The notes: generated by a model not told the origin, from the letters alone. 64,000 nt of DNA from Thiomicrorhabdus sp963677355 (GCA_963677355.2 CAXXXQ010000001.1:62001-126000), one strand, 5' to 3'. Shown: positions 26,327-36,043, numbered from the stretch's first letter. Made by a program: numbers and translations.

Positions 26327-27901
26327 TTAGTGTTCGCGTGTTGCTACAAACCTCAGTTCCGGCCAACGCTCTTCCGTCAAACTTAGATTGACTCGGGTTG
26401 GCGCAATATAAACCAGCTGATCTGCCGCATCGTAAGCCACGTTTTCAGTAACTTTCTTCTTGAACTTGTCGATCTCCGCCGGATCACCAATCACCCAGCG
26501 AGCGGTATTCACATTCACTGGCTCAAACATACAACTCACGTTATATTCATCTTTCAGTCGCTGCGCTACCACTTCAAACTGTAGCACCCCGACAGCACCC
26601 AAAATTAAGTCATTATTATTAACCGGACGGAACAACTGTGTCGCCCCCTCTTCCGACAACTGAGTCAAACCTTTTTGCAACGCTTTCATTTTCATCGGGT
26701 CTTTTAACTGGGCACGGCGGAATAGTTCCGGGGCAAAGTTTGGAATCCCGGTGAATTTCAACTCTTCGCCTTGCGTAAAGGTATCGCCGATTTTAATAGT
26801 ACCGTGATTGTGCAGACCGATGATATCGCCAGGATAAGCCTCTTCGGCATGTTCACGTTTATTAGCCAAGAAAGTAATCGCCTTGGCAATTTTCACGTTC
26901 TTACCGATACGCACATGCTTAAGGTTCATCCCTTTTTCGTACTTACCGGAGACGATGCGCATAAAGGCAACACGGTCACGGTGCTTCGGATCCATATTCG
27001 CCTGAATTTTGAATACAAAACCGGTCAAATCCCCCTCGGTCGGTTCAACGGTTCTGGTTTCGGTTTCTCTCGACTTAGGCGACGGCGCATAGTCGGCAAA
27101 ACCGTCCAGCAATTCCTGTAAACCAAAGTTATTGACCGCCGAACCGAAAAATACCGGAGTCAGTTCCCCCGCTAAAAAAGCCTCCAGATCAAATTCATGA
27201 CTGGCACCTTGGACCAGCTCAACTTCCTCACGTAGCTCTTCGGCCTGGTCTCCCAAAATCTCATCCAAACGCGGATTGTCCAGCCCGTCAATTAACTCAC
27301 CTTCCGAGGCGTTCTGACCGTCAGCCTGTGCAAACAAACGAACCGTATCGTTATAGATATGGTAAATCCCTTTAAAACGTTTCCCCATACCGATCGGCCA
27401 AGTCATCGGCGCACAGTTAATCTTCAATACATCTTCGACCTCATCCATCAGGTCAATCGGGTCGCGGCCTTCACGGTCAAGCTTGTTGATAAACGTCAGG
27501 ATTGGCGTAGTACGCAGACGACAGACCTCCATCAACTTAATAGTACGATCCTCTACCCCTTTGGCCACGTCAATGACCATCAGAGCAGAGTCCACTGCAG
27601 TCAGCGTACGATAAGTATCTTCCGAGAAGTCCTCGTGCCCGGGAGTATCCAACAGGTTCATCATCACATTCTTGTATGGAAACTGCATAACCGACGAAGC
27701 TACCGAGATCCCACGCTCCTGCTCCATTTTCATCCAGTCCGAGGTAGCGGCACGGTCGGTTTTTCGACTTTTAACCGCTCCGGCCATCTGAATCGCACCA
27801 CCATATAGCAGCAGTTTTTCGGTTACCGTGGTTTTACCTGCATCCGGGTGGGAGATAATCGCAAAAGTACGACGTTTATTACTTTCAAGTTGTAATGACA
27901 T
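26327..27901 (-). CDS. prfC: Peptide chain release factor 3
   Basis: A 524-residue translational GTPase that recycles RF1/RF2 after termination. G motifs: SHPDAGKTTVTE (G1), DTPGHEDFSEDT (G3), NKLDR (G4). The RF3-specific switch region RKTDRAATSDWMKMEQERGISV is intact, as is the C-terminal domain (FRPVNNNDLILGAVGVLQFEVV). Full length. It appears monocistronic, with a good promoter at 27936-27964. Confidence 0.97.
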   Translation of the reverse strand: MSLQLESNKRRTFAIISHPDAGKTTVTEKLLLYGGAIQMAGAVKSRKTDRAATSDWMKMEQERGISVASSVMQFPYKNVMMNLLDTPGHEDFSEDTYRTLTAVDSALMVIDVAKGVEDRTIKLMEVCRLRTTPILTFINKLDREGRDPIDLMDEVEDVLKINCAPMTWPIGMGKRFKGIYHIYNDTVRLFAQADGQNASEGELIDGLDNPRLDEILGDQAEELREEVELVQGASHEFDLEAFLAGELTPVFFGSAVNNFGLQELLDGFADYAPSPKSRETETRTVEPTEGDLTGFVFKIQANMDPKHRDRVAFMRIVSGKYEKGMNLKHVRIGKNVKIAKAITFLANKREHAEEAYPGDIIGLHNHGTIKIGDTFTQGEELKFTGIPNFAPELFRRAQLKDPMKMKALQKGLTQLSEEGATQLFRPVNNNDLILGAVGVLQFEVVAQRLKDEYNVSCMFEPVNVNTARWVIGDPAEIDKFKKKVTENVAYDAADQLVYIAPTRVNLSLTEERWPELRFVATREH

Positions 27902-27935
27902 AACTGTGCAAACGGCCTCTTAAATTTGTGGGGCA

Positions 27936-27964
27936 ATTATACAAGTAGACACGGTTTAACGCAA
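27936..27964 (-). promoter_or_regulatory. Sigma-70-type promoter for prfC
   Basis: On the minus strand TTGCGT, 17 bases, TATAAT, with the -10 about 35 bases from the prfC ATG. The spacing and perfect -10 make it a good candidate. Confidence 0.6.
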
Positions 27965-28229
27965 AACCGGCTCCAATAAAGACTTATTTAAACAAATAGC
28001 TTCTGTCTATCAATACCGTCAAATTAATTGATTAGACAATAATCAAGAAGCCATTTAGCCTAAGCTCTGTCGGATGGAATTAATTTTTCGCTTAAACCTC
28101 TGTTCCGGCAATTTATTTATGGAAATCTTTTTCGATAGATAAGCAAAGGGCTTGTGCAAGTACAGGAACGGTTTATTACAGTTATTGCTAGCTATGCTTA
28201 ATCGTTCCCTTAACTTGTATCAAACCATG

Positions 28230-28260
28230 AATCCGTCCATACAATTTGGACGGATTTTCC
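28230..28260 (+). terminator. Orphan terminator-like hairpin
   Basis: AATCCGTCC (28230-28238), 9-base loop, GGACGGATT (28248-28256) followed by TTCC, giving TTTTCC in all. No plus-strand gene lies upstream until the OmpA-type gene, which has its own terminator. It could end a small RNA from within 27965-28229, or add to termination of convergent read-through. Confidence 0.45.
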
Positions 28261-28272
28261 TACTCAACAGCT

Positions 28273-28297
28273 ATAAAAAAAACCAGCATAAAGCTGG
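28273..28297 (-). terminator. Intrinsic terminator of yajC-secDF
   Basis: On the minus strand CCAGC, loop TTTAT, GCTGG, then T8. It lies 25 bases after the secF stop. Confidence 0.8.
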
Positions 28298-28321
28298 CCT
28301 TTCCTAGAATAAGACAGAAGA

Positions 28322-29350
28322 TCACTCTTCGTCTTCATCCAATTTTTTACCTTGCTTGGCCAGTTTTGCTTCACGTTTAGCTTCCTGCTCCAGGAAAGCT
28401 CGCTGTAGCTCTGCTTCCTCGGCTTCACGGTCCACACCTTCAGTTGGTGCTTTCATTAAGTCTTCTTTAGACACACCTAACAAGATTGCAACCGCACTGG
28501 CGACATAGGTGGAAGAGAAAGTACCGACAACGACACCAACAATCAATGCGGTTGCAAAACCGTGGATGATTTCGCCACCCAAGAAGAACAGCGCCAATAA
28601 CACAATCAAGGTGGTGATCGACGTCATCAAGGTACGGGATAACATCTGGTTAACCGCCACGTTAGTCACCTCGACCGGAGAACCTTCACGCATGGTTCTG
28701 AAATTCTCGCGTACACGGTCAAAAACAACGATGGTATCGTTCAATGAGTAACCGATAACCGCCAGAATGGCCGCTAAAACGGTTAAATCAAACTGCATCT
28801 GCGTCCAAGCAAAGACCCCGATCGTAATAATGACATCGTGAATCAAGGCCGCAACCGAACCAACCGAAAAGCGCCACTCAAAACGCAATGCAACATAGAT
28901 CAAAATCCCGAACAGAGCATAAAGCACTGCCAAGGCTCCGTCTTCGGTCAATTCATCCCCCACCTGAGGGCCGACAAATTCAACACGACGCAAAGTAATC
29001 TCTTCTTCACTGGCCGCTTGTAGAGCATCCATTACCTGGTTACTTAACTGCGCAGAATTCAATCCTTCACGTGGAGCAATGCGGATCAGCACGTCTTCTG
29101 CCGAACCAAAATGCTGCACCACGGCTTCTTCGTATTGCGCTTCGGTCAGATCGGTACGCATTTTCTTCAAATCGACCGGGGTCGGATAGGACACTTCAAT
29201 CAAAGTTCCACCTGTAAAGTCGATACCGAAGTTCAAACCTTTCATCCACAATCCTGCAAAGGAAGCGATGATTAAGAAAATGGAGAACGCCATCGCAATA
29301 TGGCGTTGTCCCATGAAATTAATATTTGTTGTTGCTCTTTCTGTACTCAT
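28322..29350 (-). CDS. secF: Protein translocase subunit SecF
   Basis: A 342-residue RND-like membrane protein with six helices and a periplasmic loop, using proton motive force with SecD to pull secreted proteins across the inner membrane. Motifs: GLNFGIDFTGGTLIEV after helix 1, FVGPQVGDEL, and GYSLNDTIVVFDRVREN. The C-terminal tail (about the last 35 residues) is a highly charged EAxR/KxAKxGKK segment, longer than in E. coli SecF. It follows secD by nine bases. Confidence 0.96.
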   Translation of the reverse strand: MSTERATTNINFMGQRHIAMAFSIFLIIASFAGLWMKGLNFGIDFTGGTLIEVSYPTPVDLKKMRTDLTEAQYEEAVVQHFGSAEDVLIRIAPREGLNSAQLSNQVMDALQAASEEEITLRRVEFVGPQVGDELTEDGALAVLYALFGILIYVALRFEWRFSVGSVAALIHDVIITIGVFAWTQMQFDLTVLAAILAVIGYSLNDTIVVFDRVRENFRTMREGSPVEVTNVAVNQMLSRTLMTSITTLIVLLALFFLGGEIIHGFATALIVGVVVGTFSSTYVASAVAILLGVSKEDLMKAPTEGVDREAEEAELQRAFLEQEAKREAKLAKQGKKLDEDEE

Positions 29351-29359
29351 GACTTCACC

Positions 29360-31243
29360 CTAAATTGACAGCTTCTCAACTCGTTTGTTGCCGTATATCA
29401 AATTGATAACCGCACGAGTTCCCAAGATTGCAGTAAACATCGAGGTGATAATCCCGATAGACAGAGTAATCGCAAAACCTTTAATCGGTCCGGTACCGAA
29501 ACTGAATAGAACGATCGCCGCCAATAGCGTGGTAATATTGGCATCGGCAATGGTGACAAACGCTTTCTCATAACCGGCATAGATCGCCGATTGAATCGAA
29601 CTGTTCTTCATCTCCTCCCGAATACGTTCAAAGATCAGCACGTTGGCATCCACGGCCATCCCGACCGTCAAGACAATCCCGGCAATCCCCGGCAAGGTCA
29701 AAGTCGCTTGCAACATCGACAATACCGCAACGATAATGACTAGGTTCAACAATAGCGCCACATTGGCAACCATTCCGAACACTTTATAGCGCCACGCCAT
29801 CACAATCAGAACCAGAATAAAACCGACCACAACCGACATGAAACCTTGATTGATATTGTCTTGACCAAGGCTTGGTCCAACGGTACGCTCTTCGACAATT
29901 TCCATCGGTGCCGCCAGCGCCCCGGCACGCAATAACAGTGCTAAATCCTGCGCTTCTTGCGGAGAATCCAAACCGGTGATCTGGAAACGATTGGCGAACT
30001 GCCCGCGAATAACCGCGGCATTGATGACATCTTTAGTGGTAATGCGTTTTTTAACTTCCTGGCCGTTTTCTTCAACCGTCTCTACTCGGTTTTCAATATA
30101 GAGAACCGCCATACGTTGGCCGACGTTCTGTTTAGTCGTCGCCAACATTTTACGTCCACCCGCTCCATCCAAAGTTACCGAAACCATTGACGAACCTTGC
30201 TCTGGATCGATACCGGATTGAGCATTAATGACGTTTTCACCGCTGACGATGATTTGACGTTTCAATAGAATCGGACGACCGTCACGGAATTTATACAGGA
30301 CCGAACCATTCGGCGCATATCCGGTTTTCTCCGCTCGATAAGGGTCTCCCGCTTCTTCTACCAGACGGAATTCAAGGGTCGCCGTCGCACCCAGAATCTC
30401 TTTAGCACGCGCGGTATCTTGTACCCCTGGAAGCTGAACCACAATGCGACGATCCCCTTGCTGCTGAATAACCGGCTCAGCCACACCCAGTTCATTGATA
30501 CGGTTACGCAAGGTCGTGATATTTTGTTGCAAAGCATACTTTTGGGTTTCGGCAATGGTCGTTGCAGATAGCTGCATCAAGGCTTTCGGCGCAGCGGTCG
30601 TCTCATCAGTCGTAAAGGTGAAACGGTCGGCAAACTCCTTCTTCATCACTTCCAGCCCGGACTGCAATGTCGGCATATCCTTGAACTTCACTTCAAGCGC
30701 TTCGTTTTCAACCTCAACAGAAATATAGCGAATCTTCTGTGCTCGCAACACGCCTTTGACCTCGTCGATGTAACGTTGATAGGCTTTCGATACCGCCTCT
30801 TCCATATCAACATCCATCAAGAAGTGCACCCCACCGCGCAGATCCAGCCCCAAGTACATAGGTTGAGCATTCAGACCTTGCAAGAAACCAGGTGTTGCCG
30901 GCGCCAAGTTAAGCGCAACCACCGCGGTTCGCCCCAAGGCATCTTTCAACAACGACTTGGCCTTGAGCTGGTCTTCGGTGTTCTCAAAACGGATTAAAAA
31001 TCGTCCTCCTTCAAATACGGAAGATTTGACCGGCAGATTCGCCTGTTCAAGAACGGAAGCCACTTTGGTCTGCGTTTCCGAATTGAATTCAACAGATTTT
31101 ACCGGCGAAATCTGTACCGCCGGATCATCTCCGAACATATTCGGCATCGCGTAGGTCAGCCCTATCACGGTAACCACAACCAACAACAGGTATTTCCATG
31201 CCGGGTACTGGTTCGCTATGATTTTTTGTTGATTTTGAAACAT
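29360..31243 (-). CDS. secD: Protein translocase subunit SecD
   Basis: A 627-residue SecD. Helix 1 (about 15-35) is followed by the periplasmic P1 domain (LGLDLRGGVHFLMDVD, NRINELGVAEPVIQQQG) and five C-terminal helices (GMAVDANVLIFERIREE). The frame is open to a GTG at 31291, but the ATG at 31243 gives the expected N-terminus MFQNQQKIIANQYPAWKYL and is chosen; its Shine-Dalgarno (GGAA, 10 bases away) is weak. A stable hairpin lies between yajC and secD. Confidence 0.95.
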   Translation of the reverse strand: MFQNQQKIIANQYPAWKYLLLVVVTVIGLTYAMPNMFGDDPAVQISPVKSVEFNSETQTKVASVLEQANLPVKSSVFEGGRFLIRFENTEDQLKAKSLLKDALGRTAVVALNLAPATPGFLQGLNAQPMYLGLDLRGGVHFLMDVDMEEAVSKAYQRYIDEVKGVLRAQKIRYISVEVENEALEVKFKDMPTLQSGLEVMKKEFADRFTFTTDETTAAPKALMQLSATTIAETQKYALQQNITTLRNRINELGVAEPVIQQQGDRRIVVQLPGVQDTARAKEILGATATLEFRLVEEAGDPYRAEKTGYAPNGSVLYKFRDGRPILLKRQIIVSGENVINAQSGIDPEQGSSMVSVTLDGAGGRKMLATTKQNVGQRMAVLYIENRVETVEENGQEVKKRITTKDVINAAVIRGQFANRFQITGLDSPQEAQDLALLLRAGALAAPMEIVEERTVGPSLGQDNINQGFMSVVVGFILVLIVMAWRYKVFGMVANVALLLNLVIIVAVLSMLQATLTLPGIAGIVLTVGMAVDANVLIFERIREEMKNSSIQSAIYAGYEKAFVTIADANITTLLAAIVLFSFGTGPIKGFAITLSIGIITSMFTAILGTRAVINLIYGNKRVEKLSI

Positions 31244-31293
31244 ATTGCATTCATTCCAATTTTTTCTAAAATTCGGCTTCTCTAAAACCACAA

Positions 31294-31328
31294 AAGGGGT
31301 GCTGGAACATATGGCCCCGGCACCCCTT
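31294..31328 (-). terminator. Hairpin in the yajC-secD gap
   Basis: AAGGGGTGCTGG (31294-31305) and CCGGCACCCCTT (31317-31328) form a 12-bp stem with one G-U pair and an 11-base loop. On the minus strand it is followed by TTTGTGGTTTT, a broken T-tract. It may be a leaky terminator or processing site that makes yajC more abundant than secDF. Confidence 0.5.
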
Positions 31329-31365
31329 CAGGAAAGCTCAAACAAGCTTTCCACTACAGCAAAAA

Positions 31366-31695
31366 TTATTCGCCTTTAATAGTACCCTTTGGTAGCAGGC
31401 GAGCAATATTCTGACGCTCAACTTTGACGACGATGTTATCCGCGATTTCTACTTCACAGAAGTTATCACCAATACCACGAAGTACACCCACTAAACCACC
31501 ATAAGTAACAACTTCATCGCCTTTCTTTAGCGCTTCAACCAATGCCTTATGCTCTTTCACTTTTTTCTGTTGAGGACGGATCAACAAGAAATAGAAAACC
31601 ACAAACAGAAGAACCAACGGGATCAAACCTTCCCAACCACCACTTTGCGCAGCTGCTGTGCCTTCGGCCATTGCGTCACTAATAAAAAAGCTCAT
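31366..31695 (-). CDS. yajC: Sec translocon accessory subunit YajC
   Basis: A 109-residue protein with one N-terminal membrane helix (about 22-41) and the family motif LLIRPQQKKVKEHK, then a small cytosolic domain (KKGDEVVTYGGLVGVL). YajC joins SecDF. RBS TAGGAG. It stands first in yajC-secD-secF and downstream of queA-tgt, the conserved order. Confidence 0.96.
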   Translation of the reverse strand: MSFFISDAMAEGTAAAQSGGWEGLIPLVLLFVVFYFLLIRPQQKKVKEHKALVEALKKGDEVVTYGGLVGVLRGIGDNFCEVEIADNIVVKVERQNIARLLPKGTIKGE

Positions 31696-31827
31696 AGTTA
31701 TTACTCCTAATAATTAAAGTTCAGGCAGAAATCGAATTCGCCGTAAATATTTTGATCGATGTATTGTGGCATAGCTTAACTCAAAAATCTAAGCATTTGC
31801 GCCTTAAATTCGACTGTTTGCCAGTCT

Positions 31828-32943
31828 TTAGTCGAGTTGCGGAACCGGTTGACCGATTCCGTTATAAAATTCTTCCACAAAGCGATCCAGCTCGTTGTTA
31901 GTGATCGCCTCACGCAGCCCTTTCATCAAGTCCTGATAATAGTGCAAATTATGGATCGTATTCAGGCGGGCGCCTTGAATTTCTTTACACTTGTCCAGGT
32001 GATGCAAGTAAGCGCGAGTGTAGTTCTGGCAGGTATAGCAGCTGCATTTTGAATCTAACGGCTCCAGACTGGTTTTATGTTTGGCATTGCGAATTTTAAC
32101 CACGCCTTCACGAGTAAACAAAAAGCCGTTACGGGCATTACGAGTAGGCATCACACAATCAAACATGTCGATGCCGCGACGTACCGCTTCCACAATATCT
32201 TCCGGCTTACCAACGCCCATCAAGTAACGCGGCTTGTCTTTCGGCATATGCGGCTCGGTAAAATCTAGGGTTGCCATCATCTCTTCTTTCGGCTCGCCAA
32301 CCGACAAACCGCCGATGGCATAACCATCAAAACCGATCTCTTTCAGCCCTTCCACCGAAACTTTGCGCAAGTCTTCATACATGCCGCCTTGAACGATACC
32401 AAACAAAGCCGAAGGATTATCCCCATGTGCGTCTTTGGAACGTTTTGCCCAACGCAAGGATAACTCCATCGATTCGCGTGCGGTTTTATGATCGGCCGGA
32501 TAAGGAGTACACTCATCAAAGATCATCACGATATCTGAACCCAACTTACGCTGCACTTCCATGGACTCTTCAGGCCCCATAAAAATTTTGGCTCCGTTCA
32601 CCGGGCTTGAGAAGGTTACGCCTTCTTCTTTAATTTTTCGCATTTTGCCAAGACTGAAAACCTGGAAACCACCCGAATCCGTCAGAATCGGACCTTGCCA
32701 ATGGGTAAAGTCATGTAGATCGCCATGCAATTCAATAATTTCCGTTCCCGGACGCAATGCCAAATGAAAGGTGTTACCCAAAATAATTTGAGCCCCAGTC
32801 GCCTTAACCTCTTCAGGCGTCATACCTTTTACCGATCCATAGGTGCCCACCGGCATAAACGCCGGCGTCTCGACCACGCCACGAGCAAACTTCAAACGCC
32901 CGCGACGGGCACGTCCATCGATATTATCTAACTCAAATTCCAT
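31828..32943 (-). CDS. tgt: tRNA-guanine transglycosylase
   Basis: A 371-residue Tgt that swaps the wobble guanine in Asp, Asn, His and Tyr tRNAs for preQ1 in queuosine synthesis. Catalytic DSGGFQVFSL and MPTRNARNG are present, with the C-terminal zinc site CSCYTCQNYTRAYLHH. One substrate tRNA, tRNA-Asn(GTT), is encoded at 36661-36736. It starts two bases after the queA stop. Confidence 0.97.
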   Translation of the reverse strand: MEFELDNIDGRARRGRLKFARGVVETPAFMPVGTYGSVKGMTPEEVKATGAQIILGNTFHLALRPGTEIIELHGDLHDFTHWQGPILTDSGGFQVFSLGKMRKIKEEGVTFSSPVNGAKIFMGPEESMEVQRKLGSDIVMIFDECTPYPADHKTARESMELSLRWAKRSKDAHGDNPSALFGIVQGGMYEDLRKVSVEGLKEIGFDGYAIGGLSVGEPKEEMMATLDFTEPHMPKDKPRYLMGVGKPEDIVEAVRRGIDMFDCVMPTRNARNGFLFTREGVVKIRNAKHKTSLEPLDSKCSCYTCQNYTRAYLHHLDKCKEIQGARLNTIHNLHYYQDLMKGLREAITNNELDRFVEEFYNGIGQPVPQLD

Positions 32944-32945
32944 TC

Positions 32946-33992
32946 TTAATTCCCATCACTCTGTTTTGGAAACACCAACATGGCATCCCCATAACTAAAA
33001 AATCGATACCTGTGCTCCACCGCATGCATGTAGGCATGCATGGTTCTTTCATAACCGGCCAAGGCAGAAACCAGCATAATCAATGTGGATTCCGGCAAGT
33101 GAAAATTGGTCAGGAGCACATCCACTTCTTTAAATTGATAACCCGGGGTGATAAAAATATCCGTCTCCCCCTGATAAGGTTCGATCTGGCCTGACTGACT
33201 GAAATTAGCGGCGCTCTCCAGACAGCGAACCGAGGTGGTGCCAACGGCGATGACCCGCCCGCCTTTAGCGCGGGTTTGGCGAATCTGTTCAACAACAGTC
33301 CCATCAACCTCGAGATATTCCGAGTGCATCACATGCTCGGCGATATCATCAACCTGAACCGGCTTGAAAGTACCAGCGCCGACATGCAAAGTGACAAAGC
33401 CGATTTCGACGCCTTTGGCTCGAATCTCATCCATCAACGCTTCGTCAAAATGCAATCCGGCTGTTGGAGCCGCTACCGCTCCCGGTTTTTCAGAATAAAC
33501 CGTCTGATACCGTTCCTTGTCAGCCTCGACATCCTCGGCACGCTCGATATAGGGAGGCAAAGGCATATGCCCGTACTGCTCGACCAGCTCCAACGCACTC
33601 TGTTCGGCCATGACTTTGACAATAAACAAGGCCTCTTGCCGACCTTGAACCTCGACATCAAAAGCGCCTTCAATATTTAAAAGCGTGCCCGCTTTAGGAG
33701 ATCGGCTTGAACGGATATGGGTCAATAAAGTTTTATCGTCCAACACTCGTTCAATGAGCAGCTCGACTTTTCCGCCGGTCTCTTTTTGACCGAACAAGCG
33801 TGCTGGAATAACCTTGGTATTATTGAATACCAGTAAATCATTAGGCTGCAGGTAAGAGATGATATCCGGAAATTGCGCATCAGCCAGCTTATCCTCATCC
33901 AGGACAAGTAAACGGCTATCGCGACGATTGGGGGCCGGCTGCTGAGCAATCAGCTCATCCGGAAGATTGAAAAAGAAGTCTTGGCGTTTCAC
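32946..33992 (-). CDS. queA: S-adenosylmethionine:tRNA ribosyltransferase-isomerase
   Basis: A 348-residue QueA, which adds the epoxycyclopentane ring to preQ1-tRNA from AdoMet. Motifs: FFFNLPDELIAQQPA, LLVFNNTKVIPARL, APTAGLHF, TLHVGAGTFKPV and TNFHLPESTLIMLVSAL. Two GTG codons compete: 34001 and 33992. The latter (read MKRQDFFFNLP) matches the usual N-terminus and is chosen, but neither has a good Shine-Dalgarno. First gene of queA-tgt-yajC-secDF. Confidence 0.95.
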   Translation of the reverse strand: MKRQDFFFNLPDELIAQQPAPNRRDSRLLVLDEDKLADAQFPDIISYLQPNDLLVFNNTKVIPARLFGQKETGGKVELLIERVLDDKTLLTHIRSSRSPKAGTLLNIEGAFDVEVQGRQEALFIVKVMAEQSALELVEQYGHMPLPPYIERAEDVEADKERYQTVYSEKPGAVAAPTAGLHFDEALMDEIRAKGVEIGFVTLHVGAGTFKPVQVDDIAEHVMHSEYLEVDGTVVEQIRQTRAKGGRVIAVGTTSVRCLESAANFSQSGQIEPYQGETDIFITPGYQFKEVDVLLTNFHLPESTLIMLVSALAGYERTMHAYMHAVEHRYRFFSYGDAMLVFPKQSDGN

Positions 33993-34141
33993 TAAAATCA
34001 CTAAAGGCCGGTTGATAACGAAAACACAACCACCCGTTTATCCACAAATCTGAAAGGGTCGCTATTTTCGCTGATTGAGCCTTTATTTTCAACTGCTTAT
34101 CCGCTGCCCGGCAGTCAAGCCGCCTAAAATGCCTCCAACGG

Positions 34142-36043
34142 TTATGCCGCGAGTAAATCGTCGATTGATGCCGGTGGTATCGGCTTACTGAACAGATAAC
34201 CTTGACCGATATCACAACCCAAATCCGCCAGCAGCTGACGTTGCTCTTCAGTTTCGATGCCTTCGGCCACAACCGTCAGTTCAAGCTCTCGAGCTAGGTT
34301 GATAATGGATTTGGCAATGTAATACTGACGCTTGTCTTCCAGAATATTAGTGACAAAGGCACGATCAATTTTAAGTGTATCCAAAGGAAACATAGTCAAA
34401 TAATGTAACGAGGCGAAACCGGTTCCGAAGTCGTCCAACGCAATAGAGAAGCCTTTATCTCGGAGCTGTTCGATTTTTTCCAGGCTGCGGTCGATATTGT
34501 TCAACAGCACGCTCTCAGTCAACTCGATCTGAACTGAAGCCGGATCAATCCCCATTCTTTCAAATTGCTCGATTGCCTGATGACAGAAATTATCATCCGA
34601 GAACTGGCGAGCCGATACATTTACGGAATACTTCATGCAGACTCCTCGTTTTTGCCAAGCGATAATATCTTGCCCTGCTTGTGCAATCATCGACTCGCTC
34701 AACGCCCAGATTAGACCCGTCTCTTCGGAAACCGGAATAAAAACACCCGGTGACGGTCCGATTAAACCATCCAAAGTTTCCCAGCGTGCCAAGACCTCAA
34801 CCCCCATGATTTTATTAGTTCTCAAATCCACTAAAGGCTGGTAATAAGGCTTGATCAACCCTTTGTTTAAGGCACTTCTCAGCCGACCTTGAATGTCAAC
34901 CATCTCCGAAGCGTGCTCAACCATCTCTGCCGAAAACAGAGACATGCTTAAACCTTGAGCCTTTGCTCTGAACATCGCGGCGTCAGCATTTTTAATCAAT
35001 ACTTCAGGGGTGACACCATCCTTAGGGTAAATCGCCACACCTGCACTCAAACCAATGCTCACTTTATGTCCATGCACTTCAAAAGGTTTTTCCATTAGCT
35101 GATTCAGCAAACTCATGCAGGTATGAATCTCCGATGGAGAAGCGCACTGCTTGGTCACAAAAACAAACTCGTCACCACCGAAACGGGCAATCATCGCTTT
35201 ATTAGACTCAACACAGCTTTGATGAAAACGTTCCGCCACTCGTTTAAGCAACTCATCCCCGGCTGAATGGCCATGTGCATCATTGACGTATTTAAAACGG
35301 TTTAAATCAACAAATAGAACAGCAAACTCTTCGACATTACCTTCATCCAACCCTTTACGAATCAAACGGGACATATATTCACTCAAATAACGACGGTTCG
35401 GCAGATCGGTTAACGCATCGTAATTAACTAATCGCTCCAACTTCAGACTAGCTTGCTTCCTCTCGGTAATGTCGATATTGATTGAACGAACGCCTATCAA
35501 CTGCTGTTTTTCGTTATGAACAGGCCCGCACAGGTGCTCAAACCAACGTAAATCACCCTCTTTAGTTACCACCCTGAATTCAAGTTTTTCCGGCTTGCCG
35601 TCGTCATTGACATGGTGTACATGATGATCCCATAAATGCAAATCGTCAGGATGGATAATACGATCCATAAAATTAGGCGTTGAATAGAAGTCTTCCGGAG
35701 TATATCCCGTTAAATCAAACACGGCTGGCGACACATATTCGTAATTGCCTTCTACCGTTCTGACATAGGTAAATTCAAGAGACAGGTCAACTACAGCCTT
35801 GAAGATAGCGCGCTCTCGTTGTTGTACAAAACTTCTATGAACAAAGGACACGGTTGTAAAAACCAGCGCGATCATAACTAGAATCTGAACTCCCCAGCCA
35901 AAAGACGAGTCATTGAAGTCATCAAGATAAAACAGTGTTGCCGAGAATCCAATTAAAAATAAAAAGCTTAATAACCAAGCTCTTACCGCATTTTCGCTCG
36001 CATAAAATTTTGTTGAAACCCGTTCCAAATCGATCGCTACCAA
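34142..36043 (-). CDS. Membrane PAS-GGDEF-EAL protein (cyclic di-GMP turnover)
   Basis: A 633-residue protein with two N-terminal helices (about 20-65), a PAS domain (about 80-195, ending NIDITERKQ), a GGDEF domain (GGDEF at 289-293) and an EAL domain starting EVL at 416-418. Both enzyme sites look intact: GGDEF with RFGGDEFVF, and EAL with the metal and catalytic residues in SVNVSARQF, ELTESVLL, LDDFGTG, LKIDRAFV, EGIETEEQ and GYLFSKPIP. The GGDEF inhibitory RxxD site is absent (SNKA in its place). The apparent start is TTG at 36043 with no clear Shine-Dalgarno, so the true start may differ by a few codons. Whether synthase or phosphodiesterase activity dominates cannot be told. Confidence 0.92.
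   Translation of the reverse strand: MVAIDLERVSTKFYASENAVRAWLLSFLFLIGFSATLFYLDDFNDSSFGWGVQILVMIALVFTTVSFVHRSFVQQRERAIFKAVVDLSLEFTYVRTVEGNYEYVSPAVFDLTGYTPEDFYSTPNFMDRIIHPDDLHLWDHHVHHVNDDGKPEKLEFRVVTKEGDLRWFEHLCGPVHNEKQQLIGVRSINIDITERKQASLKLERLVNYDALTDLPNRRYLSEYMSRLIRKGLDEGNVEEFAVLFVDLNRFKYVNDAHGHSAGDELLKRVAERFHQSCVESNKAMIARFGGDEFVFVTKQCASPSEIHTCMSLLNQLMEKPFEVHGHKVSIGLSAGVAIYPKDGVTPEVLIKNADAAMFRAKAQGLSMSLFSAEMVEHASEMVDIQGRLRSALNKGLIKPYYQPLVDLRTNKIMGVEVLARWETLDGLIGPSPGVFIPVSEETGLIWALSESMIAQAGQDIIAWQKRGVCMKYSVNVSARQFSDDNFCHQAIEQFERMGIDPASVQIELTESVLLNNIDRSLEKIEQLRDKGFSIALDDFGTGFASLHYLTMFPLDTLKIDRAFVTNILEDKRQYYIAKSIINLARELELTVVAEGIETEEQRQLLADLGCDIGQGYLFSKPIPPASIDDLLAA

Larger units (their letters stand above)
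27902..28321. other. 420-base intergenic region between secF and prfC
   Basis: No protein-coding gene is supported here. It holds the prfC promoter at one end and the secF terminator at the other. Between them, about 28230-28256 has a plus-strand terminator-like hairpin (AATCCGTCC / GGACGGATT, then TTTT) that serves no known plus-strand gene, so an unannotated plus-strand transcript is possible. Confidence 0.5.

Noticed and set aside
27359..27808. A 149-codon plus-strand frame inside prfC
   Set aside because: It is antisense to intact RF3 GTPase motifs and has no independent support.
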